64,000 nucleotides of DNA from Mucilaginibacter sp. Bleaf8 (GTDB lineage: Bacteria; Bacteroidota; Bacteroidia; Sphingobacteriales; Sphingobacteriaceae), in NCBI RefSeq assembly GCF_018390515.1, contig NZ_JAHBBK010000001.1:1054001-1118000 (forward strand), read 5' to 3'. The position numbers were made by a program, and so were the translations under genes. Positions 53,223 through 63,196 of this stretch are shown here, piece by piece. Position 1 is the first letter of the stretch, and each line of letters starts with the position of its first letter. The notes below the pieces were generated by a model that worked only from the letters and a program-made list of their open reading frames with translations, had not been told where the DNA came from and searched no databases.

Positions 53223-54986
53223 CTACAAGATCGTAACGCCGATGCTCCACCCTAACCAACCTTTAGTGCGATCACTAAAATTTGCAAATGCCAACTTATG
53301 ATTCAGCAACTTGCTATCATTAAAATCATTCTGGTTATTGGTATATACAGCATAAGACGGCCCTGCAAAGAGACCTACCCACCTGTTTATACGATGATGA
53401 TAATACAAAGAAATCTTATTGAGATAGCGGTGCTCCTGATAATCAGAAAAGAACAGTGTCTGAAAAGCGCCCTCGGCTCCGATCATTGCGCTTTTACCCA
53501 ATATAAAATCGTGGCCAAATGCGGCACCGAACATGACCAGATCCTGCTCCGGGCCGAGATTCCGACCAGCCATGATACGTGTATACAGTAAGGAATTACC
53601 GCTTTTAAATGAAATGTTTGTATTGCAAACCTCGTCCGTATATACGGCGAACTGGTGATAGCCGTTGCGGGACAGGTTTACCAAGCCAATGGCTACGCCA
53701 TCCAGCGTATCGGCCAAATTCAATAAGCCGAAATGCGTGCCGCTAAGCCGATGGGCATAGTTAAACAAGCCCGCAACCTGCACGCCTTTAGCCGTGCCAC
53801 GGGTAATGTTGCCTACACCAGCCACTTGCATACCTGCGCTGTGGCTGTTATTGATATTGAGTGATCCTGCAAATTGTATAACCTCAGAAGTATTGCCCAC
53901 TACATTGACCAGACCTGCTGCCTGCGCCCCTTTGGCCGTACCATTTACAAAGTTGAAAAGGCCCGCCATTTGCACCCCTTTCAAACTATCTTTGATAGAA
54001 TTATTAAGACCAGCCGCTTGCACTCCATTTACACTTTTAAAAACGGTGTTGCTTAAACCGCTTAACTGCACACCAACCATGGTACCGCTGGTTAGGTTAA
54101 ACAGACCAGCAGCCTGCACGTACTTAACATCCTGCCGGTTAATATTAAACATTCCTGCTAATTCGACCCCGTTAACCCCGGCTGTATAACCGCCAATCAG
54201 GTTTAATGATAAGGAGTTTACAATCTGGCTGCTCATTAAACCATGACTGCTAAGGCCCGGTGTAATGGATGTTTGTACCGGCACCGTGGCTATAAAATTA
54301 CCGATATTAAGGCTTTGAAGCCGTTGCCTGGAGGATATAAACATGCGCCCGAGCCAGCTTTTTTCCATACTCCTGAACGAAGTGTCTGTGCTGTAATACT
54401 GCCTATGCGGATCATTGGTAATGCGTACAGCTCCCAGAATGTTAATACTCGTATCCTTATAAAGCTCCTTGGTAACCGTTAAAGTAACCGGCCCGTTATA
54501 TTTTATTTTGAGCTTAAAGTATCCGTTTTTATCTGTGAGGGTTGACAATAGTACGTGATGTTCATAAACGCTGGCTCCGCTTAATTTGTATCCTGTTCTT
54601 TCATCAGTTACATAACCGGTTATAATGTAATTTTTATCCTCATCTGCATTATTATCCGGAAAAACGGCAAGCCTGTAAGGGGCCGGGCGCAAAATGATGT
54701 AGCCAGGTGTCTCCTTATAATCTACCTTACCTTCAAAAAGCCTGTCGAGCAGTTGGCGTATGGGTACGTAGTTTTCCGTAATAGTAACAGCACTGTCTAC
54801 CGCTACCCAGTTGGAGGTATAAGAAAAATAAAAGCAGCCCTGCTTCCCGATTGATTTCAAAAGGTCGGCTATTTTTTGGTTCCTTACATTAACAGAAACT
54901 CTTCTTTGCAGGTTTTGCTGTGCAACTGCAAAGCCACATGCAGTACTAATGCATATGGCCAGCAGTATCCAAAAGCGATGCTTCAT
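53223..54986 (-). CDS. STN-domain protein fused to a surface-repeat domain
   Basis: Exported protein of 587 residues (signal peptide 1-22). Residues 27-100 are an STN (secretin/TonB short N-terminal) domain, as in FecA-type receptors that talk to anti-sigma factors. Residues 120-185 are a CarboxypepD_reg-like domain (IITGYVTDERTGYKLSGASV). Residues 273-440 hold about ten tandem repeats of 16 residues with the pattern GVQxAGLxN. The end looks like outer-membrane beta strands (GWLGWSIGVTIL). There is no Plug, so it is not a receptor itself. The start is 21 bases after the FecR stop, so it belongs to the sigma/FecR operon. The repeats match what is annotated as LA_2272-type surface repeats, from memory. 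Confidence 0.8.
   Translation of the reverse strand: MKHRFWILLAICISTACGFAVAQQNLQRRVSVNVRNQKIADLLKSIGKQGCFYFSYTSNWVAVDSAVTITENYVPIRQLLDRLFEGKVDYKETPGYIILRPAPYRLAVFPDNNADEDKNYIITGYVTDERTGYKLSGASVYEHHVLLSTLTDKNGYFKLKIKYNGPVTLTVTKELYKDTSINILGAVRITNDPHRQYYSTDTSFRSMEKSWLGRMFISSRQRLQSLNIGNFIATVPVQTSITPGLSSHGLMSSQIVNSLSLNLIGGYTAGVNGVELAGMFNINRQDVKYVQAAGLFNLTSGTMVGVQLSGLSNTVFKSVNGVQAAGLNNSIKDSLKGVQMAGLFNFVNGTAKGAQAAGLVNVVGNTSEVIQFAGSLNINNSHSAGMQVAGVGNITRGTAKGVQVAGLFNYAHRLSGTHFGLLNLADTLDGVAIGLVNLSRNGYHQFAVYTDEVCNTNISFKSGNSLLYTRIMAGRNLGPEQDLVMFGAAFGHDFILGKSAMIGAEGAFQTLFFSDYQEHRYLNKISLYYHHRINRWVGLFAGPSYAVYTNNQNDFNDSKLLNHKLAFANFSDRTKGWLGWSIGVTIL
53667..54170 (-). repeat. Tandem 16-residue surface repeats within the STN protein gene
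   Basis: About ten units such as GVQAAGLNNSIKDSLK, GVQMAGLFNFVNGTAK and GAQAAGLVNVVGNTSE. The AG-hydrophobic-x-N core is invariant while the link segments vary. Confidence 0.8.
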
Positions 54987-55007
54987 TCCGGGATAAGGTT
55001 GATTTTA

Positions 55008-55982
55008 CTATTGTATAAATATATGATCGCCTTTTTTATTGATGCGTACACGGTAAGTTTCACGGATCACTTCCAGGTTTTGTTCCAGGTTTCCGTAGAG
55101 CAGCGTTGTGTTGAGCAGCATATTAGCTAATTTTTTATCGGGTACCGTAATCTTAACATGGTATGCCGCGCTCAATACCTCGGCTACCCGCCATAGCGGT
55201 GTTTTATCCGCCACAAATTCATTGGTGCGGTAATAATTATATAACTTGTCATTAGCCGCTTGTTTGTGGTACTTCCCTGTACCCGAGTCAATCCATAGCT
55301 TTTCTGCCGGTGTTAACTTTACAACCACCTTTTTGCGTATCACCTGTACAACGCCTGTTTCTACAATAACTTCGGTAACGGCATTCATATTTTTGATATT
55401 GAACGAAGTACCTACCACGCGCACCTTCACATCATTAATACTGATAATAAACGGCTTTTGCTTGTTGTGCGCTATATCAAAAAACGCCTCACCTTTTTTC
55501 AGTTCAACGTTGCGAACATTGCCGGCAAAAACGCGTGGGCAGGTTAACACGGTTCCCTTATTAAGAGTAATTACCGAACCATCTGACAAGGTATCCGTTT
55601 TCGCCTCATTAATAGCTTGCAGCGTAAGCATTTCTTCTTTCTGAGGCTTCCATAAGGTATAGATGCCTACGGCTATGCCCGCTACAATCAGCCATACAGC
55701 GGCTATGCGCACCCACCTAAGCGGGTTAAGTTGTTTTACAGGCGCATCTTGTTGTGGTTCTTGTTTTGCAACCAGCTGTTTAAACTCATGCCAGGAAACA
55801 TCAGGATCCAGGCTGCTTTGCACTTTCAGCTCTTTGCTGGTATCCCATATCAACTTGAAATGCTTAAAATAGCGCCTGTTATCTTCGCTTACCGCAAGCC
55901 ACTCCTCAACCCAGTGCTTTTCGCTCAGGGTGGCTTCGCCCAATATATATTTAGTTAATAACTCATCCATTTGTTGCTCCAT
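55008..55982 (-). CDS. FecR-family anti-sigma factor
   Basis: Inner-membrane regulator of 324 residues. The cytoplasmic part (1-90) binds the sigma factor; a membrane helix follows (VRIAAVWLIVAGIAVGIYTL). The periplasmic FecR domain is clear: TDTLSDGSVITLNKGTVLT, KGEAFFDIAHNKQKPFII and VRVVGTSFNI. The C-terminal 70 residues fit DUF4974 (TPLWRVAEVLSAAYHVKITV). Its ATG overlaps the sigma stop (TAATG), so translation is coupled. It would receive the signal from the STN domain protein encoded next. Confidence 0.93.
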   Translation of the reverse strand: MEQQMDELLTKYILGEATLSEKHWVEEWLAVSEDNRRYFKHFKLIWDTSKELKVQSSLDPDVSWHEFKQLVAKQEPQQDAPVKQLNPLRWVRIAAVWLIVAGIAVGIYTLWKPQKEEMLTLQAINEAKTDTLSDGSVITLNKGTVLTCPRVFAGNVRNVELKKGEAFFDIAHNKQKPFIISINDVKVRVVGTSFNIKNMNAVTEVIVETGVVQVIRKKVVVKLTPAEKLWIDSGTGKYHKQAANDKLYNYYRTNEFVADKTPLWRVAEVLSAAYHVKITVPDKKLANMLLNTTLLYGNLEQNLEVIRETYRVRINKKGDHIFIQ

Positions 55983-56572
55983 TACTTGTTTTCTATTTTA
56001 GAAATTAACCATACAATCAGCGGCAGATAGTCCACCAGTTTAAGTCGTAAAACACGTAGTGCTTTACTCATCTGAGCTTCCACCGTTTTAATGGAAATAC
56101 TTAGGCGATCGGCTATTTCCTGGTACTTCAGCTCCTCGAAGCGGCTTAATTGAAAAACCGTACGGCAACCTTCGGGCAACTCACTTAAGGCATGGTGCAG
56201 CTTTTCTTTCAGATCCAGCAGTTCCATTGCCGAGCTACCGTTATAATAATCCTGCTGTGAATGTATAATATGCTGCTGATGGCTGATCTTCACTTTTTCG
56301 TGCCGGAGGTGGTTAAGGCATTCGTTATATACGGCGCTATAAAGATAGGCCTGTATTGAGCCTGCTATATTGAGGTGTTCCCTTCTCTCCCATAGCTTAA
56401 GAAAAACGTTTTGCACTTTTTCTCTCGCCGTCTCCTCATCTTTCAGGATATTAATTGCATAGATATGTAACGGCCTTAAAAACTGTTTGTATACCTGCTC
56501 GAAAACCGCTTCGTTTCCGGATAGTAATAAGGTAAGCTGGTGTTGGTTATCGGTTTCCAAAATTTTCAACAA
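55982..56572 (-). CDS. ECF RNA polymerase sigma-70 factor
   Basis: Extracytoplasmic-function sigma factor of 196 residues in the Bacteroidota expansion family. Region 2 covers FEQVYKQFLRPLHIYAINIL and EKVQNVFLKLWERRE; region 4 is LPEGCRTVFQLSRFEELKYQ with the HTH EIADRLSISIKTVEAQMSKA. It overlaps the FecR gene by one base and starts 13 bases after the receptor stop, so receptor, sigma, FecR and STN protein form one operon. Its regulon probably includes this locus, as in known cell-surface signalling systems. Confidence 0.94.
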   Translation of the reverse strand: MLKILETDNQHQLTLLLSGNEAVFEQVYKQFLRPLHIYAINILKDEETAREKVQNVFLKLWERREHLNIAGSIQAYLYSAVYNECLNHLRHEKVKISHQQHIIHSQQDYYNGSSAMELLDLKEKLHHALSELPEGCRTVFQLSRFEELKYQEIADRLSISIKTVEAQMSKALRVLRLKLVDYLPLIVWLISKIENK

Positions 56573-56585
56573 ATTCGTTACTAAT

Positions 56586-58966
56586 TTAAAGCTCTATTCG
56601 GTAAGTTAAAGATGGCAGAATACCAATCCATTTATTTTTTTCCAGGCTGCGCTTATTACTGCTGTAGTAATAGCCGATATTATTTTCCCTGCTTAGCAGA
56701 TTTTGAATATCAAGCAGCAACAGATGTGCCTTGCCACGGCTATTGATGCGGTAACTGGCCGAAAAATCGATCCTGAAATAAGGATCAGCAGTAAGTGTAT
56801 TTATCTGGCTTTCATCAATTACCTGCTCATCCAAACGCAGCGATTCACTTAAATTTACAGGCGAATACTTGCGCCCGCCTGCATAGATCAGCTTACCGTT
56901 TAAGCCGAAAAGATTCTTTTTATTGCGCCCTGCCACCCATTCTTTCCCGGCAACCAGGTTGCCTACATACCGGGTATTGAACGTAGTGTTAAACTCCTGC
57001 CCGCTCAACGCCTTGAATTTTGAATCGAATAAGGAAGACGTTATGATAAAGTAATAACCTTTTGACAAAGCTTTTTCGAGTGAAAACTCAAGCCCGTAAT
57101 TATAGCCTTTGCCTTTATTTACCAGCGATGTATAATTTGATGAATTGATGACGTCGGTGTTAGTTACATTGAGCAGAGAAAAATTCTTTGATACGTCGGC
57201 GGATACCGGCACGTTGTAAAGGTACTGGTAATAGGCTTCGGTTTTAAACTTTAACCGGCCGTTGAACTGCTTTTCGTAACCCATTACAGCTTGGGCTGAT
57301 TGAGTCGGCTTTAATTTACTGCTCTCTTCCCGCTCAAATCGGTTCCTTTTGCAAAGTAATAGGCCAGCGGCTCAATGCGGCTATACGTTCCGGCTGCAAA
57401 TGATAGCTGCTGATCGGACCTGAACTGCCAGTTTAACCCTACACGCGGTTCAATAGTGAAACTTTTACTCAGGTTAAAATAATTAGTATGTATGCCGGTG
57501 TTTAACGATACGCTGTTACCAAAATCGTGCTTATTTTCAATGTAAGCATCAAATGTAGCCGCACTGCCTTTTTGGTTCAGTACCTCGTCCAAAGCTTTCA
57601 ACTCCTGTTTGTAGCTCAGGCTACGCATATTGTAATTGAGCAAACCTGCATTGAGGCCGGCCCTGATTGTATTGCTGTTATCGGGCCTGTAATTAATCAT
57701 ACCGGCATACCTTACGGTTGTGTTGTTAAATTCACCTCGGTAAACCAGGCTGGGTATATAAGTTTGAGATAAAGAATCGGACGTAGATGTGGTATAATCG
57801 CCAGAGTAAGACAAAATATGGCTTATATAAAGTTTTTCATTAGCCACATATATATTTTTAAGCCCGAAGCTACCGGCAGTGTATTTACCATCGTACTCAA
57901 ATGCATCTTTGCGCTCGTCCCACTCTTGAATGTCATGCTTGGCTTTCTCTTTAAGTCCGCCTGAACCTCCGATGCCAAAGAGCGAGAACGTTCCGGCCTT
58001 ACGGGTTGGGAAAACAAAGTTGAACGACAGATCCTGGTAGCGAGGCACACCACCATCCGATATATCTACACCCATCTTCATCAGCAAATCAAGCGATGAG
58101 TAGCGGTAACTGATCAGGTAGGATGACTGGCTACCTTTTGAAAAAGGCCCTTCCAGTGTAGCGCCAACACCGAGTACGCCGGCTGTAAAGCTGTATTCTC
58201 TCCGGTCGGTGTTACCTTTTCTAAATTTCAGATCAAATACGCCAGCCGTTGCATTATTGTACTCTGCAGGCATGGCACCGGTATAAAAATCAGACGTTGA
58301 TAACATGGTAGAGTTGATCATGCTGATGGCTCCCCCTGCCGAACCATTATTACTGAAGTGATTGGGGTTAATAATCTCGATACCTTCCAAACGCCACTGC
58401 AAGCTTTTTGGCGAATTACCACGTACAATGATCTCGTTATTATCACCTCCCGCTACTACGCCTGCAAAACTCTGCGCCATACGTGCCGGATCAAAAAAAG
58501 CCCCGGCATAACGGTTGGTTTCCTCGGGCGAAAATGACCGCCCGCTTGCCATAGCCATGGTATTAAGCGGCCTTTTAACAACGCCATGCCGTACCACAAC
58601 TTCACTCAACTGTTGGCTTGATGAGTTTAGCTCCAGATTAAGCTCGGTTTCTTTACCGCTTATAACCAGCACATCGCTTATTATCAGCGTTTCAAAACCG
58701 GTACAAGAAATTTCCACGCTATGCCGGCCTACAACAGGCACACCGGTTATACGGAACACGCCATCGGCACCGGTAGCTGCGGCCTTTGCCGGTTGTGTGC
58801 TGGTTAGCCTAACCGTTACCCCCGGTATTCTTAGCTTTGTATTTTTATCGGTAACGGTACCCTTAATTGTTTGTGTAATTACATCAGGCGTATTGCCACT
58901 TTGTGAGTAAACTACTTGTTGTAACAGTAGCATACTTAAGATGATAAGGTATAAATGCTTTTTCAT
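56586..58966 (-). pseudogene. TonB-dependent receptor with one frameshift
   Basis: Outer-membrane transporter of about 790 residues if restored. The first piece (58966 to 57311) has a signal peptide, a CarboxypepD_reg domain (IKGTVTDKNTKLRIPGVTV) and a Plug (NEIIVRGNSPKSLQWRLEGI) but no STN domain. The second piece (to 56586) is the rest of the barrel, ending GILPSLTYRIEL. The break lies near 57325, where one missing A in AAGAGAGC changes ESSKLKPTQSAQAVMGY to KRAVN-stop. All else is well conserved, so it is either a very recent lesion or a sequencing error. It heads the sigma/FecR operon. Confidence 0.85.
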
Positions 58967-59029
58967 TTTTAATATTTCCCGTTAAACACCCCAGCAGCTT
59001 TTTACCCTTATGCACCTTTTTGTTTTTTA

Positions 59030-59062
59030 AACAAAAAGCCAGGCATAACCCGGCTTTTTGTT
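59030..59062 (-). terminator. Terminator of the repeat-protein gene
   Basis: AACAAAAAGCC and GGCTTTTTGTT form an 11-bp stem; on the minus strand a T-run follows. It separates the repeat protein from the receptor operon. Confidence 0.82.
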
Positions 59063-59093
59063 CAACAACGAATAGTATTAACTTAACCAGTAC

Positions 59094-60236
59094 TTATAGC
59101 TTAAACGCAACACCGGCGGTATAACCCACATAAAAGCCCTGGAAGTTATTGCCGTTGCGCCCACCCCATGATGATATGTACTTTTTGTGCAAAGCAGGGC
59201 CTTCACCTGGATCTGAATTAATGTAGTTGATTGACGGCCCTGCAAATATTTCGGCCACGCCACCCAGCCGCACAGCAGGCATCAAGGCAAACGAAACCTT
59301 GTAATATTCATTATCCTTGAAATTAAGCAGACCAGTATTGGTAAGCTCGCCGTTTAACCTGAACTGGCTGCCATTAAGTAAATGTGCCCCTAAACCAGCC
59401 TGGTAGGCATAAACCTGTTTTTTGTTGTTGAAATTATAACCTGCTCCTAAAATACCATACATGAGCCTTCCGCCTGACCGGAAACTTACCAGCGCTGTTT
59501 GCACTTCGTCAATAGTGGCAGCAATGCTCATTTCACCGTTCTTCGAAAAATTCAATACTCCGATTTGCACATCGGCAGTATCAGCAATATTGATAAACCC
59601 TGCCAGCTGCGTACCATGTACGGTTTTTGCATGATTAATAAAGCCGGCTAATTGAAAGCCTTTTACATTGGCCGCATGATTGATGAAACCGGCTACCTGC
59701 GAACCTTTCACATTTTGGGCTACATTCATAAAGCCGGCTACCTGCAGCCCGGAAACTTTTCCGCCGGTATTTAAAAATCCGGCTACCTGCGCTTTACTTG
59801 CGGTATGTCCTATGTTGGCAAAACCCGCTATGCTGATTCCATTACTGCTGCCATAGGTATTCAGAAAACCTGCTATGGCAGCGCCCTGCGCTTCTTTACC
59901 AATATGGTTGGAAAAACCCGCAACTTGTAAACCCTGAGCATTTCCGAGAATTACATTCGAAAAGCCAGCAATGGCAGCACCACTTTCATTTTTTGAAAGC
60001 CCTGCAAGTAAATTCAAAGAGAAACTATTACTCACTTGCGCTGCATTGATACCGTTGGTACTTACAGGGTAAACCAGGCCGATGTTGATACGTTTTGGCT
60101 CCTCCTTTTGAGCGTAGGCATTGCCGCAAGCGGCTATAGCCAATATTAAGAATGCTGTATTTTTAATTGTACTTCTGAATCTGCTGGATGTGGAAAGACT
60201 TTTCATCATGTTGTTATCTTTTGATTTTGCACTCAT
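59094..60236 (-). CDS. Surface-repeat protein, paralogue of the repeat domain of the STN protein
   Basis: Exported protein of 380 residues; the signal sits at residues 24-42 (NTAFLILAIAACGNAYA), so a start at the ATG of residue 10 or 11 is also possible. Residues 86-220 contain nine repeats of about 15 residues (GLQVAGFMNVAQNVK, GSQVAGFINHAANVK and so on). The flanks match those of the STN protein: NSFSLNLLAG before the repeats, and IDEVQTALVSFRSG after them, then a probable beta-barrel end (FYVGYTAGVAFKL). It has its own terminator. Function is unknown; a surface or outer-membrane location is inferred. Confidence 0.78.
   Translation of the reverse strand: MSAKSKDNNMMKSLSTSSRFRSTIKNTAFLILAIAACGNAYAQKEEPKRINIGLVYPVSTNGINAAQVSNSFSLNLLAGLSKNESGAAIAGFSNVILGNAQGLQVAGFSNHIGKEAQGAAIAGFLNTYGSSNGISIAGFANIGHTASKAQVAGFLNTGGKVSGLQVAGFMNVAQNVKGSQVAGFINHAANVKGFQLAGFINHAKTVHGTQLAGFINIADTADVQIGVLNFSKNGEMSIAATIDEVQTALVSFRSGGRLMYGILGAGYNFNNKKQVYAYQAGLGAHLLNGSQFRLNGELTNTGLLNFKDNEYYKVSFALMPAVRLGGVAEIFAGPSINYINSDPGEGPALHKKYISSWGGRNGNNFQGFYVGYTAGVAFKL
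59577..59981 (-). repeat. Tandem 15-residue surface repeats
   Basis: Nine units with the core AGF-x-N and a Gly at the start, at DNA level diverged but in register (45 bases). They parallel the 16-residue repeats at 53667-54170. Confidence 0.8.
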
Positions 60237-60395
60237 AACACCCTTCTGGCAACCTACCCCTACGTGCGAATGATTAATTTTAACGCTTTGAGATTTCGAT
60301 TGAGATGCATGCTGACAGATTTAAGCTGCCTCTCGCTTGTAACAATAGTTTTTCAATCAATTATTCCATCCAAACGTTTAGCTAAACACTAACTG

Positions 60396-61106
60396 ATGAA
60401 CATGAAAAAACCATACGTTATCTGCCACATGATGTCGACCGTAGATGGCCGCATCATTTCGGGAAACTGGGGCAGCCAGCAACTGATTGATACTTATGCA
60501 GGCTTTTTTGAAAAGTACCACGAAACTTTTGAAAGCCAGGCCTGGATGTGCGGGCGGGTTACCATGGAGCGCGATTTTTCGGGCGGTATACAACCACAAC
60601 TCATAACGCCAGAGCAGCCCATTGCCCGTGAACCTTTTATTGGCAATAAAGATGCCGCCTCATTCGCCGTTGCTATTGATGCACACGGAAAGCTGGGATG
60701 GGAAAAGAACGAAACCGGCGGCGACCACATTATTGAAGTACTTACGGAGCAGGTAAGTGATGAGTACTTGCAGTACCTGCAACAGAAAGGTATATCCTAC
60801 ATTTTTGCAGGTAGAAGTGATATTGATTTTAAATCGGCTATAAGCCAGTTATCAGACCTGTTCCCTATTCAAACGCTGATGCTTGAGGGCGGCGGCCACG
60901 TAAACGGCTCCATGCTGAACGAGGGGTTGATTGATGAACTAAGCCTATTGCTGTTGCCGGTTGCCGATGGCACACCAAGATCGCCTACCACGTTTGAGGT
61001 GAGCGAGTACCTTACCAAAAAGCCGGCTACGCAATTGTACTTAAAAGAAGTAAAGCAATTAGAGAATGATGTAATTTGGCTGAAGTATAAATTTGAACAT
61101 AATTAA
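60396..61106 (+). CDS. RibD C-terminal/dihydrofolate reductase-like oxidoreductase
   Basis: NADPH-dependent reductase-fold protein of 236 residues. The N-terminal KPYVICHMMSTVDGRIISG is the typical first strand and loop of the RibD reductase domain; later QTLMLEGGGHVNGSMLNEGL matches the GGG nucleotide-binding loop, and DELSLLLLPVADG the last core strand. In riboflavin synthesis the domain reduces a pyrimidine ribose, but stand-alone versions have other or unknown substrates. The hypothetical gene begins 12 bases after its stop, so they share an operon. Confidence 0.88.
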   Translation: MNMKKPYVICHMMSTVDGRIISGNWGSQQLIDTYAGFFEKYHETFESQAWMCGRVTMERDFSGGIQPQLITPEQPIAREPFIGNKDAASFAVAIDAHGKLGWEKNETGGDHIIEVLTEQVSDEYLQYLQQKGISYIFAGRSDIDFKSAISQLSDLFPIQTLMLEGGGHVNGSMLNEGLIDELSLLLLPVADGTPRSPTTFEVSEYLTKKPATQLYLKEVKQLENDVIWLKYKFEHN

Positions 61107-61118
61107 GCTTTTGACAGC

Positions 61119-61496
61119 ATGAACAGCTTTACTATACAGGCCAATGCCTTGCCTGACGAAAAGGACGATGTTACCGCATATTTAACTCAGCTACTTGCAC
61201 CCAACACGGATAACTATAACCTGCTCAAATATGAAATTCAGCGCGAGTACCGCTTCAGCGGATCGCCGGATATCACGAATATGAAGTATGACCGGGTAAA
61301 GTTTGACGCAGCATCAGGCAAGGGTAGTTTTCGCGTTGTGCTTGATATCAACTTCACTTTTGCCTGTGAAGATATCCGGACCGAGAAAACAGATCAAACC
61401 TCAGAATGGACTTTTGAGATAAATAAAGATACGCATACCGTCACCTTTTATGCTTCGCCATACATTGATAGCCGAAGCACTGCCGATGAGTTTTGA
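61119..61496 (+). CDS. Hypothetical protein, 125 residues
   Basis: I do not recognise this family. The protein is acidic, soluble, with no signal peptide or membrane segment, and predicted mainly beta in its second half (KGSFRVVLDINFTFACEDI, EWTFEINKDTHTVTFYASPY). It follows the RibD-like reductase by 12 bases, so it is probably co-expressed with it. A stem of nine bases lies 30 bases after the stop. Confidence 0.65.
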   Translation: MNSFTIQANALPDEKDDVTAYLTQLLAPNTDNYNLLKYEIQREYRFSGSPDITNMKYDRVKFDAASGKGSFRVVLDINFTFACEDIRTEKTDQTSEWTFEINKDTHTVTFYASPYIDSRSTADEF

Positions 61497-61526
61497 TTTG
61501 ATAAATCAGGATGCTTTTTTAACACA

Positions 61527-61562
61527 GCTGCTCTTGCATAGCCTTCGGCTTGTAAGAGCAGC
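61527..61562. terminator. Hairpin between the hypothetical and kinase genes
   Basis: GCTGCTCTT (61527-61535) pairs with AAGAGCAGC (61554-61562), with further GCC/GGC pairing in the loop. Placed between convergent genes. Confidence 0.5.
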
Positions 61563-61651
61563 AAAACAGTGACAATAACGGTACAACAAAACACAACAGC
61601 TGGCGTAATGGTTCTGGTGCCGCCATGCAAAAGCCTTATAGGTAAAAACAA

Positions 61652-63100
61652 CTATTTATCATAAAGCGGAAGCGTGAAGTAAAAGGTTGATCCCTGCCCT
61701 ACTTCTGTAATAAAATTTATGGTACCGCCCTGCATTTTAATAATCTCGGCCGCCAGGTGCAGGCCCAGGCCGGTTCCGGGGATACGTGTTTTTTTAATGG
61801 ATTCTGTTCGGCCAAAGCGTTGAAACAGCTTGTGCTGATCCTGCTGTGGTATACCCAGGCCAAAGTCCTGAACGCTCACCTTAACTTCCATCTCCGAAAC
61901 ATCAACACTCACCATCACCTCATTGGCCTTTGGCGAATATTTTACGGCATTGGATAATAAATTGGTAACCACGCTGCCTGTCCGCACCCGATCAGCCAGT
62001 ACCATACTGTCTGCCTCGTTTTGAAGTATAATTTTATGATGAGCAACCGTTAGCCCAAAACTTTCCACCTGTTCTTTAACCAGGCTGCACAGGTTAAACA
62101 CTTCTTTATCCAGTAGCAGTTTACCGGTTGTAATTTTAGATGTATCGAGCAAGGCCGAAATAAGTGAATTTAGAAAATTACTTTGCTCGTTAATTTTGTC
62201 AACCGCTTTTTTGATAATGGGTTTGGCTTCCTGCAATTCGCGGTCGAGGAGCTGGCCGTAGGCTTTAATTACCGATACAGGTGTCCGTATTTCATGACTG
62301 GCTACGGATATGAATATATCCTTTTCCTGCATTATAGCCCGGTCATCAGTCTGGTCCGCAAACTCTAAGCTGAACAGCAGGTTGGGTGGCTGATAGATGC
62401 GCCGGGGCTTTACAAGCAGGCTCCTTGCACCACGCTGAGGGTGCTCAAAAGATACCTCATAGTCGTGATGAAAGCGGTGTTCCTTTACAATCTCGTCCAG
62501 TACGGCTCTTAGCTCGGCCAGGTTTACACCGCCATCTAATATTTCAAAAAGCAACTTGCCGGTAATATCAGTCTTATTTAAACTAAAAAAACGGATAAAC
62601 TCTGGTGTAGCATTCACTACCTCCAGTTGCGAATTTAATATAACAACACTTTCGTTGTAAGTTGATACAATAGTTTGAGCCAGTTCCTGCTCTTCACGCA
62701 GGTTGGCCTGGGCCTGCTCCTCGTCGGATATATTACGCATGATTTTGGAAAAGCCCATATGCTGCCCCGCCTCATTAAACAGCGGGAACACCAAGCCACT
62801 GCCCCAAAACCGCTTGCCTCCTTTTTTAACATGAAAACGTTCATCAATACCCTTGCCCTCTCTCAATGCGGTACCCATCTCCAAAGCCGGCGCATGCTGT
62901 TCTATATCCTCTGGTGTGTATAGAATATCTGCACTCGTGCCTATTATTTCATTGGCCATATATAACAGCACCTTTTCGGCCCCGGCGCTCCAGCTTGTTA
63001 CCACACCCTGCGCATCGGTGGTAAAAACAGCGTAATCCTTAATACTATCAACAACTATCTTATAAAAATCAGGGTTGGCCTGCAGCATCATTTCATTCAT
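61652..63100 (-). CDS. PAS-domain sensor histidine kinase
   Basis: Cytoplasmic kinase of 482 residues without membrane helices. Two PAS domains (residues about 12-130 and 140-235; FTTDAQGVVTSWSAGAEKVL, VILNSQLEVVNATPEFIRFF) precede HisKA (ISVASHEIRTPVSVIKAYGQ, phospho-His in the H-box) and HATPase (NLLSNAVKYSPKANEVMVSV, QDFGLGIPQQDQHKLFQRFG, GTGLGLHLAAEIIKMQGG). All kinase boxes are intact. No response regulator is adjacent. The first PAS carries no obvious cofactor residue, so the signal is unknown. Confidence 0.93.
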   Translation of the reverse strand: MNEMMLQANPDFYKIVVDSIKDYAVFTTDAQGVVTSWSAGAEKVLLYMANEIIGTSADILYTPEDIEQHAPALEMGTALREGKGIDERFHVKKGGKRFWGSGLVFPLFNEAGQHMGFSKIMRNISDEEQAQANLREEQELAQTIVSTYNESVVILNSQLEVVNATPEFIRFFSLNKTDITGKLLFEILDGGVNLAELRAVLDEIVKEHRFHHDYEVSFEHPQRGARSLLVKPRRIYQPPNLLFSLEFADQTDDRAIMQEKDIFISVASHEIRTPVSVIKAYGQLLDRELQEAKPIIKKAVDKINEQSNFLNSLISALLDTSKITTGKLLLDKEVFNLCSLVKEQVESFGLTVAHHKIILQNEADSMVLADRVRTGSVVTNLLSNAVKYSPKANEVMVSVDVSEMEVKVSVQDFGLGIPQQDQHKLFQRFGRTESIKKTRIPGTGLGLHLAAEIIKMQGGTINFITEVGQGSTFYFTLPLYDK

Positions 63101-63196
63101 ACTTAATAAACAAAACTCTGATGAGGCTAATTGGTTTGGCAGGATTTGGCGTATTGGCTTTTTACAACATGCTGTTGTTTCTACTTAAAACACTAC

